In this document: in pieces, positions 56,601 through 64,000 of the stretch
Layout of the letters: every line of letters starts with the position of its first letter
Position numbering within the stretch: the stretch's first letter is position 1
NCBI GenBank assembly: GCA_965262785.1
Contig: OZ253559.1
Coordinates: forward strand, 186,001-250,000
Direction: 5' to 3'
DNA: 64,000 bases
Source: G965218495 sp965262785
GTDB taxonomy: Bacteria; Bacteroidota; Rhodothermia; Rhodothermales; Bin80
Position numbers and translations under genes: made by a program
The notes under the pieces: model-generated
What the model saw: only the letters and a program-made list of their open reading frames with translations
Told to the model about the DNA's origin: nothing
Databases searched by the model: none

Positions 56601-56993
56601 GATGACCTCGTTGCGCTGGCCAGGTTTGAGATTGATCCGGAGTATATCCGGGCCATGCACGCCGCCGGTTATGAAGACCTGAGTTCGGATGACCTCGTTG
56701 CGCTGGCCAGGTTTGAGATTGATCCGGAGTATATCCGGGCCATGCACGCCGTCGGCTTTGAAGGCCTGAGTTCGGATGACCTTGTCGCACTGGCCAGGTT
56801 TGAGATCGGCCCGAAGTATATCTTTGCAATGCAGGCTGTCGGCTTTGCGGACTTGACCGTTGATGGCCTAGTCGCTCTGGCCAAGCATGATATCGACCCA
56901 GACTTCATCCGGGGTTTGCGGGCCGCCGGGTCCACAGACTTAACCGTGAGTGAAGTCGTTGCCCAAGCCAAGAAATCGATGCAAGAAGAGTAA
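53631..56993 (+). CDS. BlaR1-like M56 metalloprotease with 22-repeat C-terminus
   Basis: A 1120-residue membrane protease-sensor. Membrane helices: SWLVLMLTLFVKGALVLTAA (residue 17 on), VVWCAGLLSLLALPVLSVLL, WVFLVWLAGLLFVLVRMAI, and near 362-387. The M56 zinc site is HELAH (residues 254-258, in LLHELAHVRRRDC) with the downstream Glu in FERERAADD. In BlaR1 the C-terminus is a penicillin-binding sensor; here it is replaced by 22 tandem repeats of 29 residues (residues 476-1114). Shorter repeat tails occur in other Bacteroidota M56 proteins. The gene starts 2 bases after blaI. By analogy it cleaves BlaI on sensing an extracytoplasmic signal, which is not identified. Confidence 0.88.
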   Translation: MDTLMEFTHFPASMSSWLVLMLTLFVKGALVLTAAGLLVYALRRSSAAVRYVVWCAGLLSLLALPVLSVLLPQWQTGLLPQAAVLVQEAPRAVPHVAPASVPLLDVPTAAPAIPPPVIDEAAAPVAVAPPQTGRAEAPAVGVASGSLFAALDFHWSTWVFLVWLAGLLFVLVRMAIAHAGVHLLVLRGTMVQDDDWRQLAGDMANRLGIRRLVRLRWSAWTTVPLSVGVWRPTIILPETAKMWDEQHRRTVLLHELAHVRRRDCLMQLLTQVACAFHWFNPLAWVAARQSRFERERAADDMVLLAGTQASTYAEILLETARSLHSARWTAVASLAMARHSQLESRLMAILDPSLRHRSLNRAGTTMAVVIAACIVLPLAVLNPAQAQRDTIVRTDEVAVGIVSPLNDARFTVSEDIRNDSEAVVDIEPKVVLDPGVVTDDYIETSYDYTPVAGSIWDGASMDTLTAEQRKMLRSEYDIDSTFIHEIEMLGFTDLVVNEYVALTTYDIDPSYIRGLQAAGYTDFTVSTLLALARSRVELDYIRGVRAAGFKDVTLDELVAMARYDVDINYIRGIRAAGYTELTAHELVAMARADIHPQIILGVRAVGYTDLTSNELVLMAKNNIDASFIQNAQAAGFENMSAHELVALAKFEVDLDYVREVQAAGFANLTMSELYTLAMNDVDPDYVLQLLQVGEFAGKGAHELVILAQNDIDPDYIREIQAAGFADISAHELVAMARHEIDPEYIQAMKAAGYEDLSSDELVALAKYDINPEYIRAMQAAGFEGLSSGDLVTLGRYEIDPDYARAMRAVGFEDLNSTELVALARYGIDPDYVRAMQAVGFEDLNPTELVALARYEIDPDYVRAMQAVGFEDLNPTGLVALARYEIDPGYVRAMQAAGFEDLNPTGLVALAKYEIDPEYVRAMQAAGFDDLSLDDLVALARYEIDPEYIRAIQAAGFEDLNLDDLVALARFEIDSEYMRAMQIAGFEDLSSDDLVALARFEIDPEYIRAMHAAGYEDLSSDDLVALARFEIDPEYIRAMHAVGFEGLSSDDLVALARFEIGPKYIFAMQAVGFADLTVDGLVALAKHDIDPDFIRGLRAAGSTDLTVSEVVAQAKKSMQEE
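55056..56972 (+). repeat. 22 tandem 87-bp units (29-residue repeats)
   Basis: Consensus unit: Y-x-I-D-P-[E/D]-Y-[I/V]-R-A-M-Q-A-[A/V]-G-F-E-D-L-x-x-[D/T]-[D/E]-L-V-A-L-A-R. All units are 29 residues except the eighth (30). The first seven are diverged (for example SRVELDYIRGVRAAGFKDVT), units 12-15 are almost identical at protein and DNA level (GFEDLNPTELVALARYEIDP), and 18-20 form another near-identical group. This points to successive local amplification from the centre. The repeat has the look of two short helices per unit, a solenoid; this is inferred. Confidence 0.95.
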
Positions 56994-57116
56994 CCTGGGT
57001 TGTCTATCCAACCACCGCTGAAATGACAGCCAGTATCTCCGGGCTTTATTACTCCCAGTCTTGTGCTCATCTACGATAGGTTGCCGGACACTCACTGCTG
57101 GGAACGCATCGGCCAC

Positions 57117-59132
57117 ATGGGGCGGCCCACGGGCCGCCAATGGGGAGTGAACAAGCGAATTGGGCTGCTGCTTGCGGCGATGACTATTGCGTCGTGCTCG
57201 AATCAGGCGGAGCGCGTTGGTGAGCTCATTGAAGCGGCGCGCCAGGACTATGTCGCCTTCGATTTTGTGTCAGCGCGCGATGGATTTGCGCAGGTGCTCA
57301 AGTACGATCCGAACAATGCCGAAGCGGCGTTTGGTCAAGCGCGCACACTGGGGGAGCTCAATCAATACGAGGAAGCCATACCAGCTTTTGAGTGGGCGTT
57401 GGAACTTGATCCAGACAATCCACGTGCCCACGAGGGGTACCTGGCCGCGCTTGCCTGGGGTGGATCGCTGCGCGGGCGCCGAGAATGGCTTGATCGCGCG
57501 GTTGAGGCCGGTAGTGAAGCCATCCTGGCGTTCCCTGATCGGGTCGAGCCATATGATTTGGTTGAGAGTGCCGTCGAAGATCTCAACGCGTCGGAGCGGT
57601 GGCTTGAGATTCTCGGCGGGCTGGAGGAAAGGCTTGGGGGCTCATCAGTATTTCGTATTCACCACCTGCAAGCGCGGTTGCAGGCAGCGCGCTCATCGGG
57701 CGACGAGGATGAGACAGCGACAATTGAAGACGAGTTGCGCCAGGCGCTTGCCTCTGCGGTCGCTGCCGAGGGAGAAGCCGCCGAGCGCGGGGCGCAGCCC
57801 GACGCCGGCCGTCGCTACTTCCTGGCAATCGGTTACAAAGTGCTAGGTGACACCGATACACAGCGAAGCTGGCTTGCCCGTCTTGATGAGACACCCGAAG
57901 GCCGCACTATGGGTGCAGAACGAACTCACTTTGATATTTACTCCCGGGAGGCGCCGCTGGCGGAGCGCCTGGATCTCGTTGAGCGCTGGAAGCAGCGGTT
58001 TCAGCCTGCCTGGGACAATGACTATTTCTCCACCTATAGCGTAGCATTGGGTAAAGAGCGTTCGCTGCTGAGGAATGAAGTCCGTAGGCAGCGCGAGGAG
58101 GACGGCCAGCCGAATGGCGAAGTCCTTGATCGGGTTATAGAGCTTGGCAGCATCCTGGCACGGCTCGATACTTGGGGTGGGATCAGCTATTACCGCACGA
58201 ATGCTCAGCTACTTATCGATTTTGAGTTAAGGATTGAGGAAGCGCTTCAGATTGCTGACGAGGCAATCTTAGCGCTTAAGGACGAGCGACCCGGCCTTTT
58301 GTACCCCGGAATACGGCTCGACCAATTGGCGCGCAGCCACGAGAGATCAATCGCCTCCTTTGAGCACCTGCGAGGCATGGCGCTGGTTGGGTTGGATCGC
58401 GGGCAAGAGGCTGAGCAGGCATTCCGCAGGGCGATTGACGCCGGTCAGCGGTCTGATCGTCTCGCCGCACTCGGCGAGCTTTTGGCTGCCAACGGGACCG
58501 ACCAGGAGGCATACGAAACGCTGGTTGCCGCCTTGGCACACGACGCCGAGGATGAACGGCTGGGCACGGAAGCAGATCGCATCCGTCAGGTGGCGGCTCA
58601 GGTGGGGGTGCGCACCGGTCGCGACGAAAAGGTGCTGGATGACACGCTCGCAATAGCAATCGCTGAGGTCGCGGAGGCGGCGCGGCAACGCTTGATAGAC
58701 GACCGCCTCGACCGCGAAGCCCCCGACTTCAGCCTCACCGATGCCGAGGGCAACGAATGGCGCCTATCGGACCTTCGTGGCAAGGTGGTGCTTCTCAACT
58801 ATTGGGCCACATGGTGTGGCCCCTGTCGGCAAGAGTTTCCCCACTATAGCGACCTCGTAGACAAGTATGCATCGGACGACGATGTGGAGTTTCTCGCCAT
58901 TACGACCGATGCCGACCACAGTGTCACGCGCGACTTTCTGGATGAAAACGACTACCGCTTTACGGTGTTGTTCGACGAAGGCAGCGCGACGGATTTTCAG
59001 GTGGTCGGCCTACCCTCGCATTTCATTATAGGGCCCGAAGGTCGCATCCAATACAAGACTTCTGGATTTCCTGGTGCTGAGCGCTATGGGGAAGAGATGA
59101 GTTGGCGGATTGAGGCACTACGGCCAGAATAA
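57117..59132 (+). CDS. TPR--TlpA thioredoxin lipoprotein (copy 2)
   Basis: 671 residues from ATG 57117; GTG 57147 gives a tighter lipoprotein signal (NKRIGLLLAAMTIASC, lipobox IASC). It is colinear with the 50523 protein: TPR-like helices FVSARDGFAQVLKYDPNNAE and AAFGQARTLGELNQYEEAIP, shared middle, and TlpA redoxin NYWATWCGPCRQEFPHY with cis-Pro LPSHFIIGP. The active site is CGPC against CVPC in copy 1. A hairpin (GGCGGCCC/GGGCCGCC, 57121-57138) overlaps the region between the two candidate starts. Its location 123 bases after the BlaR1-like gene suggests the same transcription unit or regulon. Confidence 0.86.
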   Translation: MGRPTGRQWGVNKRIGLLLAAMTIASCSNQAERVGELIEAARQDYVAFDFVSARDGFAQVLKYDPNNAEAAFGQARTLGELNQYEEAIPAFEWALELDPDNPRAHEGYLAALAWGGSLRGRREWLDRAVEAGSEAILAFPDRVEPYDLVESAVEDLNASERWLEILGGLEERLGGSSVFRIHHLQARLQAARSSGDEDETATIEDELRQALASAVAAEGEAAERGAQPDAGRRYFLAIGYKVLGDTDTQRSWLARLDETPEGRTMGAERTHFDIYSREAPLAERLDLVERWKQRFQPAWDNDYFSTYSVALGKERSLLRNEVRRQREEDGQPNGEVLDRVIELGSILARLDTWGGISYYRTNAQLLIDFELRIEEALQIADEAILALKDERPGLLYPGIRLDQLARSHERSIASFEHLRGMALVGLDRGQEAEQAFRRAIDAGQRSDRLAALGELLAANGTDQEAYETLVAALAHDAEDERLGTEADRIRQVAAQVGVRTGRDEKVLDDTLAIAIAEVAEAARQRLIDDRLDREAPDFSLTDAEGNEWRLSDLRGKVVLLNYWATWCGPCRQEFPHYSDLVDKYASDDDVEFLAITTDADHSVTRDFLDENDYRFTVLFDEGSATDFQVVGLPSHFIIGPEGRIQYKTSGFPGAERYGEEMSWRIEALRPE

Positions 59133-59329
59133 ATGGGCCGCTCGGATGTCCACGATGGTAGAGGTGGCCGCGGCGTATTTTCTTGCACGCCACGGGAAGA
59201 CCCATTTGCAGTTGCCTGCTTCTTGGCAAATTTGGTGCGCGCATTGTGCCGTAGAGGTGGCAGCACAACGCAGGCGAGTTACTGACTGTATTTCGTGCAG
59301 CTAGCAACCTGGCGGTTATGGCACGGAGT

Positions 59330-60475
59330 TCACGCCAGTGCCGGAAGCCCTGTTTGGTCGTCAATGTTGACGCTACGCCGCCCTTGTAGCAGCTCGTCTA
59401 CGTCGCGCCCGACGAATTCGTGCCGCCAGCCACTGCGAAGAGGGCTGTCAAGGCCTGAGACGTGGCATCGGACATCATTCCTGGTTGCCACCAGTGCAGG
59501 ATCGATCCCCGAAGCGACCGAATGCCCCAAAATCAAAGCCGAAGCAAGGTGGACGCGCGCCTGATGCTGGTCATCCGATGGCAATGCCTCGGGGCGGGGA
59601 GGATAGTCCGAATGTGGTAGCGCGCGCACCAACCGCAACTCTCGAAGAAGGTCTTCAGCGGCTCGGTCTGCGTACGTGGTTGATACTCCCGACAAGCGCC
59701 GCAGCTGGCGCGCACGCTGCGGCATGCGTTGGGCAATGGAACGCACGACCTTGTCCGGCAGAATCCACTGGCGCGGAAGGTCATGGCTCCGCGCTGCATT
59801 CTCGCGCCAGGCGGCGACGGCTTTTAGCGCCGCGCGCTGTCTGCCGGAAAGTTTGCCGAGCCCGCTAAACCTCAGGTATTCCTTGTGCGGGTCCGGCCAC
59901 GCGTACTGGGTGTCGCTGTTGTAGTTTTTCATCTCTTCCGCCAGCCATGATGTGCGCCGCAGCCGTGCCGCGCGTCGCTGTAGCTCTTTGAAGGCTTGGC
60001 AAAGGTAGCGGACATCATCTTCTGCGTACGCGCATTGTTTGGGGCTAAGCGGACGGCGCAGCCAGTCGGATCGAGTTTCCGACTTATCAAGCTCAACGCC
60101 GAACAATTCAGCAAGAAGATCGGCCAAGGAAATGGTACACAGCAGCCCCACAAAGCCTGCTGCTCGACGAGTGTCAAAGATGTTCTCGGGTATGGTGCCC
60201 GTGGCCTCGTTTAGCAACTTCAGGTCCATGTCCGGGTCATGAAGCACCTTGACTACATCTGGATTGCCAAGCAGATCTCCCAGGGGTGCGAGGTCGCAGG
60301 CAGCAAGCGGGTCAACCAAGGCAACATCCTTCCCCCCAAGACCGATCTGAATCAGGCCCAGCTTGGGGAAATATGTTTCGCCCGTCACAAATTCGGTGTC
60401 AACGGCCACAACGCCTGCTGCCATCGCGCGGGCAACCAGCGCACGCAGCGCCTCCGGCGTTTCAATTAAGCTCAT
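59330..60475 (-). CDS. rnd: Ribonuclease D
   Basis: A 381-residue 3'-5' exoribonuclease. The DEDDy active site is complete: DTEF in VVAVDTEFVTGETYF, the Asp of VLHDPDMDLKLL, and YAEDDVRYL (Tyr and Asp). An HRDC domain starts near RFSGLGKLSGRQRAALKAVA. ATG 60475 (MSLIETPEALRALV) is preferred over 60538. RNase D trims the 3' end of tRNA and other stable RNAs. The ExoII motif has HDPDMD where most have HAAxxD, but the needed Asp is kept. It is divergent from the ferredoxin gene. Confidence 0.92.
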   Translation of the reverse strand: MSLIETPEALRALVARAMAAGVVAVDTEFVTGETYFPKLGLIQIGLGGKDVALVDPLAACDLAPLGDLLGNPDVVKVLHDPDMDLKLLNEATGTIPENIFDTRRAAGFVGLLCTISLADLLAELFGVELDKSETRSDWLRRPLSPKQCAYAEDDVRYLCQAFKELQRRAARLRRTSWLAEEMKNYNSDTQYAWPDPHKEYLRFSGLGKLSGRQRAALKAVAAWRENAARSHDLPRQWILPDKVVRSIAQRMPQRARQLRRLSGVSTTYADRAAEDLLRELRLVRALPHSDYPPRPEALPSDDQHQARVHLASALILGHSVASGIDPALVATRNDVRCHVSGLDSPLRSGWRHEFVGRDVDELLQGRRSVNIDDQTGLPALA

Positions 60476-60733
60476 GCGCCTGTTCTGGATGTGCAATGCC
60501 CGGTGTAGTGGACCAGTCAGGGGCCGCTTACTGGGCACAACAACGTTTATATGACGCAGCCAGCCTTTTGGTCATGGTGCCTGCTGCCATGGCAACGGCC
60601 GGTTCATACGCGCAACGCAGCCCCCTGCTCACCTACTGTCCATGCCTCGTCTGGGATCCGAAAAGCGGTCGCACAGTAACACGGCAGCGCACTATCTTGC
60701 GCCAGAATTAGCCAGGACTGCCCGGAGTAGCCG

Positions 60734-61075
60734 ATGCCGTATGTAGTTGCCGAGCCCTGCATCAACTGCAAGCACACGGACTGTGTTGAAGTGTGCCCTG
60801 TAGACTGCTTTTACGAGGGACCCAACTTTCTGGTGATCCACCCGGATGAGTGCATTGACTGCAATGCCTGTGTCCCGGTATGCCCGGTCGAGGCCATCTT
60901 TCCCGACGATGAGTTGCCAGAAGAGTGGGAACACTACACTCAGTGGAATGAGTATCTGGCTGAAAAATGGCAGGATTCCGGCTACAACATCGTCGAGCGC
61001 AGCGAGCCGCTGGAAGATGCCGAAGAGTGGAAAACACGCGAGAAGTCGGAAGAGGACATCTTGGATTGGGAATAG
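60734..61075 (+). CDS. fdxA: Ferredoxin, 7Fe (3Fe-4S/4Fe-4S) FdxA type
   Basis: A 113-residue electron carrier. The first cluster motif is CINCKHTDCVEVCP and the second CIDCNACVPVCP, the standard seven-iron FdxA spacing; the family C-terminal extension (EWEHYTQWNEYLAEKWQDSG) is present. The start MPYVVAEPCINC is standard. It could be the partner of the FprA-type reductase at 24306. A short stem (AGGATAG/CTATCCT, 61074-61116) follows the stop. Confidence 0.93.
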   Translation: MPYVVAEPCINCKHTDCVEVCPVDCFYEGPNFLVIHPDECIDCNACVPVCPVEAIFPDDELPEEWEHYTQWNEYLAEKWQDSGYNIVERSEPLEDAEEWKTREKSEEDILDWE

Positions 61076-61116
61076 GATAGCCGCATCATGCACGCAATAG
61101 GCGGTTCCACTATCCT
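61074..61116. terminator. Possible stem after ferredoxin gene
   Basis: AGGATAG (61074-61080) pairs with CTATCCT (61110-61116), with CCGC/GCGG able to pair inside. No T-run follows, so intrinsic termination is doubtful. Recorded because it directly overlaps the stop codon. Confidence 0.25.
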
Positions 61117-61457
61117 GTGACGCCCGATAAATGGCTGCCGCCGCCCCGCGCTTTTACCATTTGACTTGATGGTTAGTACGCCTGCCTTGAGGCCCCTGGG
61201 GGTCGGTCGCATGCGAAGTGGTGCCGACTTGTGTCTGAGGCTAAGACGCCGTAGGTAGATGGCCTGTCTACAGGTCTCGAATCACTCACAAGTATCTAGC
61301 GCGAGCGATTCAAAACACGTACAGCGGCACGATCCGGCGGCGAGCAGAAGCCGGCCCGCTATTGGCGGAATCCTGGAGATAGCAGGTAGGGCAGAGCTAC
61401 TCAGCACGATAGCAAGCATCGCTCCGAGGTGCACCGTGCGCTACAGAGTGCGCTCTG
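61117..61457. other. Intergenic, nothing recognised
   Basis: The space between the converging ferredoxin and ahcY genes shows no gene or RNA that I can recognise. Confidence 0.5.
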
Positions 61458-62735
61458 CTATGTGCCTGCGGAATAGTCAGTAGCGTACACAACCTGCTCT
61501 GGTGTCAGCGAGTCGATCCTAAGCCCCATGGTCTGCAGCTTCAGTCCGGCGATTCGCTGATCGATGCTGCTAGGCAAGTCAATGACAGTGTTGCCGGGAA
61601 CCCCTCCCCGCTCATGTTGCTGTACGAGGAGCAGGTGTGCCATAAACTGGTTGGCGAAACTCATATCCATAACCTCGGACGGGTGCCCTTCCGCTGCGGC
61701 TAAGTTTACCAGGCGCCCCTCTGCCAGCACGAACAGCCTTCGCCCATCATGCATGGTGTATTCGCGATTGTCGGGCCGAATCACGCGCGAACCTGTCGAC
61801 ACTGCTGCAAGCTCATCCAAGTTCAGCTCGACGTCATAGTGGCCCGTGTTGCATACGACGGCCCCATCCTTCATCGTGTCAAAGTGGCGTCCGCGGATGA
61901 CATCCGTCATGCCCGTGGCGGTAACAAACACATCGCCTACAGAGGCGGCCTGGTCCATCGGCATGACACGCATACCTTCAAGCGTGGCCTTAAGCGCGGC
62001 GGTTGCTTTCACTTCTGTCACGATCACATTTGCACCTAAGCCCTTGGCACGCATCCCCACGCCACGTCCGCAATGCCCATAGCCTGCCACTACAAAGTTT
62101 TTCCCAGCTATCAGAATGCTACTTGCGCGCAGAATGCCGTCCAGCGTCGATTGGCCCGTGCCATAGACGTTGTCAAAGTCCCACTTCGTTTCAGTGTCGT
62201 TGACCGCATATACGGGATAAAGCAGCTTGCCATCCTGGGCCATTGCACGTAGCCGTTGCACGCCTGTGGTTGTCTCTTCGCTGCCGCCGATGATGTGGTC
62301 CGCGAGGTGCGGGAACCGATGGTGTACCGTAAAGATGAGGTCCGCTCCGTCATCCAGGGTCAGGTGCGGAGGTTTGTCGATGGTGCGATCAATGCTCCAA
62401 TAGAATTCCTCCACGCTCTGGCCGTACCAAGCGTAGATTTCGATGCCGCCCATGGCGAGCGCAGCTGCAACCTCGTCGTTGGTCGACAGCGGGTTGCATC
62501 CGCTCCACGCAACCTCCGCTCCACAAGCCGCAAATGTTTCCACCAACACGGCTGTCTCTTTGGTCACATGCAGGCAGCCGGTGATCTTGTAGCCCTTAAA
62601 TGGCTGCGACGGTTCATACTTCGCCCGTAGCTGCGCCAAGACCGGCATGCGACTCTCCGCCCATTCGATACGCATTCGCCCGGCGTCAGCCAAGCCAAGG
62701 TCCCGCACTTTGTATGCACCCGCTCTATGATCCAT
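61458..62735 (-). CDS. ahcY: S-adenosylhomocysteinase
   Basis: A 425-residue enzyme that splits S-adenosylhomocysteine to adenosine and homocysteine. Substrate region GCLHVTKETAVLVETFAACG and GCNPLSTNDEVAAALA; NAD-binding VVAGYGHCGRGVGMRAKGLG; NVYGTGQSTLDGILRAS; and MTDVIRGRHFDTMKDGAVVC are all family blocks. The C-terminus stops at VYATDYSAGT and lacks the longer Tyr-Arg-Tyr-ending tail of the proteobacterial/eukaryotic enzymes, placing it with the shorter archaeal/Thermotoga-like type. No SAH riboswitch was seen in the 357-base leader. Confidence 0.94.
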   Translation of the reverse strand: MDHRAGAYKVRDLGLADAGRMRIEWAESRMPVLAQLRAKYEPSQPFKGYKITGCLHVTKETAVLVETFAACGAEVAWSGCNPLSTNDEVAAALAMGGIEIYAWYGQSVEEFYWSIDRTIDKPPHLTLDDGADLIFTVHHRFPHLADHIIGGSEETTTGVQRLRAMAQDGKLLYPVYAVNDTETKWDFDNVYGTGQSTLDGILRASSILIAGKNFVVAGYGHCGRGVGMRAKGLGANVIVTEVKATAALKATLEGMRVMPMDQAASVGDVFVTATGMTDVIRGRHFDTMKDGAVVCNTGHYDVELNLDELAAVSTGSRVIRPDNREYTMHDGRRLFVLAEGRLVNLAAAEGHPSEVMDMSFANQFMAHLLLVQQHERGGVPGNTVIDLPSSIDQRIAGLKLQTMGLRIDSLTPEQVVYATDYSAGT

Positions 62736-63092
62736 GAGTGAAAATCTGTGAGTGAAATGGCCGCGATCAAACGATGTCGACGGCGTGTCGTTTCCCCCGC
62801 AATATGTCTACGTACCGTCGGCAGCGCAAAGCGATTCACGGTCACCCCTGGGAGAGCGGTGATCAAAGCTGCGGCGCTGCTGCGTTCAGGTGCACAAGTG
62901 GTGAGCAAGCTTGACTTCTGCCGCTGCATCGCGCTAGACGGGGTGTTAAGCACGAGAGTGGCGCTCCACAAGCGGAGGCAACGGCCACAGCCAATGTGCA
63001 ACCGAGCCTCCGTGCAGTCTTCGTGGGCCACGCCATACGGCGCGCCAGCTTCCTTGGACCTCTGCTAAAGTGGTCGGGCGACTCGCTGCATC
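62736..63092. other. Intergenic, ahcY leader
   Basis: No gene, RNA or riboswitch recognised in this space between the type IX-secreted protein gene and ahcY. Confidence 0.5.
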
Positions 63093-64000
63093 CTATCGCG
63101 CCAGGATCAGCGACTCCATGAATGTCTGACGCCCGGTGCTCATGCGCAGAAAATACACTCCGCCTGCGAGCCCGCTGAAGTCCAGGTGCAACGTGTGTGT
63201 GCCAGCCTCCTTCTCCTGGTCCACCAAGACCATTACGCGCCGCCCTAGCACGTTGTGTACGTCCATATACACGGGCATAGGTTCCGGCACCGAATAGCTG
63301 ATTGTGGTGCGCGACACAAAGGGGTCGGGAAAGTTGCCATGCAGCGCAAGGCCTGGGTCCAGGTTTAGGGATTCGTCGATGGTCGTGCTCTCAAGCACGG
63401 CCGACCGCACGACCCACGACTCGCCGGGAGTCAGCCTGCCTTCGGTTCCCAAGTCAATGCGAATCCACATTCGCGCACCGGCTTGCGGCGTCAAGTCAAA
63501 CAACGTCACCTCGTCCCGGCTATTGGCAAAGACCTGCTCCCCGGCCATTGGATGCGATCCTGATGCAGTATAGGCCTCGTCGTAGCCGTCCTTGGGTGAA
63601 ATTACCAGCCATCGAGAGCCATCATCCTCAGACATCTTGACGTTGCCGCGCGCTGCTCCGAAACTCGCGGCGTGGTCCAGTCGGAGCGCGATTGTGGCCG
63701 CGTTGGCGGGCAGATCAGTCGGCACGAGCACGATGCTGGACACGAGGTCGCTACTTGAGTGGGTGGCCGCATAACCGCCGTGTCCATCCTTGGTCCACAG
63801 CCCTGTAGCGGTGGCGCGCGCAAGCGCAGGAATTCGTTCAACCAGACGCGCTTCTATCTCGAAAGGGGCATCGCCCTGCGCAGGAACAACAGCTGAATTG
63901 TCGTCAAAGTCCTGCACGTGGAATCGGTACCGTATTCGGTCGCCACGCTGGAGCATATCCGGCACCGGAAATGCTCCGGAAAACGTATTGGGCTCGGCCG
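63093..64000 (-). CDS. Type IX-secreted protein, C-terminal part (partial)
   Basis: The frame is open to the window edge, so the N-terminus is missing; the visible part is about 302 residues (beginning EPNTFSGAFPVPDMLQRG). The last 80 residues are a Por-secretion-system type A sorting domain: GNFPDPFVSRTTISYSVPEP, VYMDVHNVLGRRV, and GVYFLRMSTGRQTFMESLIL. This domain directs export and anchoring by the type IX system, known only in the Bacteroidota-type superphylum. Upstream are two beta-sandwich stretches containing SYSV-type strands; a peptidase or adhesin domain may lie beyond the edge. Confidence 0.88.
   Translation of the reverse strand, partial: AEPNTFSGAFPVPDMLQRGDRIRYRFHVQDFDDNSAVVPAQGDAPFEIEARLVERIPALARATATGLWTKDGHGGYAATHSSSDLVSSIVLVPTDLPANAATIALRLDHAASFGAARGNVKMSEDDGSRWLVISPKDGYDEAYTASGSHPMAGEQVFANSRDEVTLFDLTPQAGARMWIRIDLGTEGRLTPGESWVVRSAVLESTTIDESLNLDPGLALHGNFPDPFVSRTTISYSVPEPMPVYMDVHNVLGRRVMVLVDQEKEAGTHTLHLDFSGLAGGVYFLRMSTGRQTFMESLILAR

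Noticed and set aside
55737..56829. Long open frames on the minus strand across the BlaR1 repeat region
   Set aside because: They arise because the 87-bp unit lacks stops in other frames; the plus-strand frame has the M56 protease and coherent repeats.
62736..63092. SAH riboswitch upstream of ahcY
   Set aside because: The conserved core of the known SAH riboswitch was not seen in the leader.
1..64000. CRISPR arrays, tRNA and rRNA genes
   Set aside because: No regularly spaced short repeats, tRNA T-loop/acceptor combinations or rRNA-like stretches were seen; the only tandem repeat array is coding.

Overview
The window looks like a chromosomal segment of a Bacteroidota/Rhodothermota-type bacterium, probably an environmental lineage. 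The support is a C-terminal Por-type (type IX secretion) sorting domain at the right edge, many secreted TlpA-like thioredoxin proteins and six-bladed beta-propeller lipoproteins, a DUF58/BatA/VWA/DUF4175 operon of the kind common in that group, and a stand-alone BlaI/BlaR1 (M56) pair. The assignment to that superphylum is inference; no rRNA or tRNA gene was seen.

About 0-23 kb and 36-50 kb is accessory and scarred. It holds three apparently complete transposase genes: ISL3 at 5.9-7.3 kb with an 8-bp target duplication, IS1634-type at 18.7-20.8 kb inserted in a DUF1697 gene, and IS1380-type at 47.3-48.8 kb. Decayed pieces of at least five more elements surround them (IS1595, IS256, IS3 orfA and orfB, IS21 istA and istB, another IS1380). 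Between them lie an ABC exporter pair, a sulfatase, beta-propeller proteins, a family of secreted thioredoxin-fold paralogues (one killed by a single nonsense codon), orphan TrbC/TrbD-like conjugation genes, a frameshifted cache-autotransporter gene, and a decayed DUF3224-DUF1697 pair.

About 23-37 kb is more stable. It has an orphan HsdR-N-type nuclease, a ferredoxin-NADP reductase, a tight five-gene leftward operon (DUF58, BatA/VWA, DUF4175 coiled-coil, VWA membrane protein, C13/caspase-like protein without an obvious catalytic Cys), a YncE-like propeller and a divergent NUDIX hydrolase.

About 50-59 kb is a rightward block. A BlaI repressor and a BlaR1-like M56 metalloprotease are flanked on both sides by paralogous TPR-TlpA lipoproteins. 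The BlaR1 sensor domain is replaced by 22 tandem 29-residue repeats. This is the most unusual intact module in the window. From 59 to 64 kb there are housekeeping genes: ribonuclease D, a 7Fe-type ferredoxin, S-adenosylhomocysteinase, and the C-terminal part of a type IX-secreted protein running off the edge.
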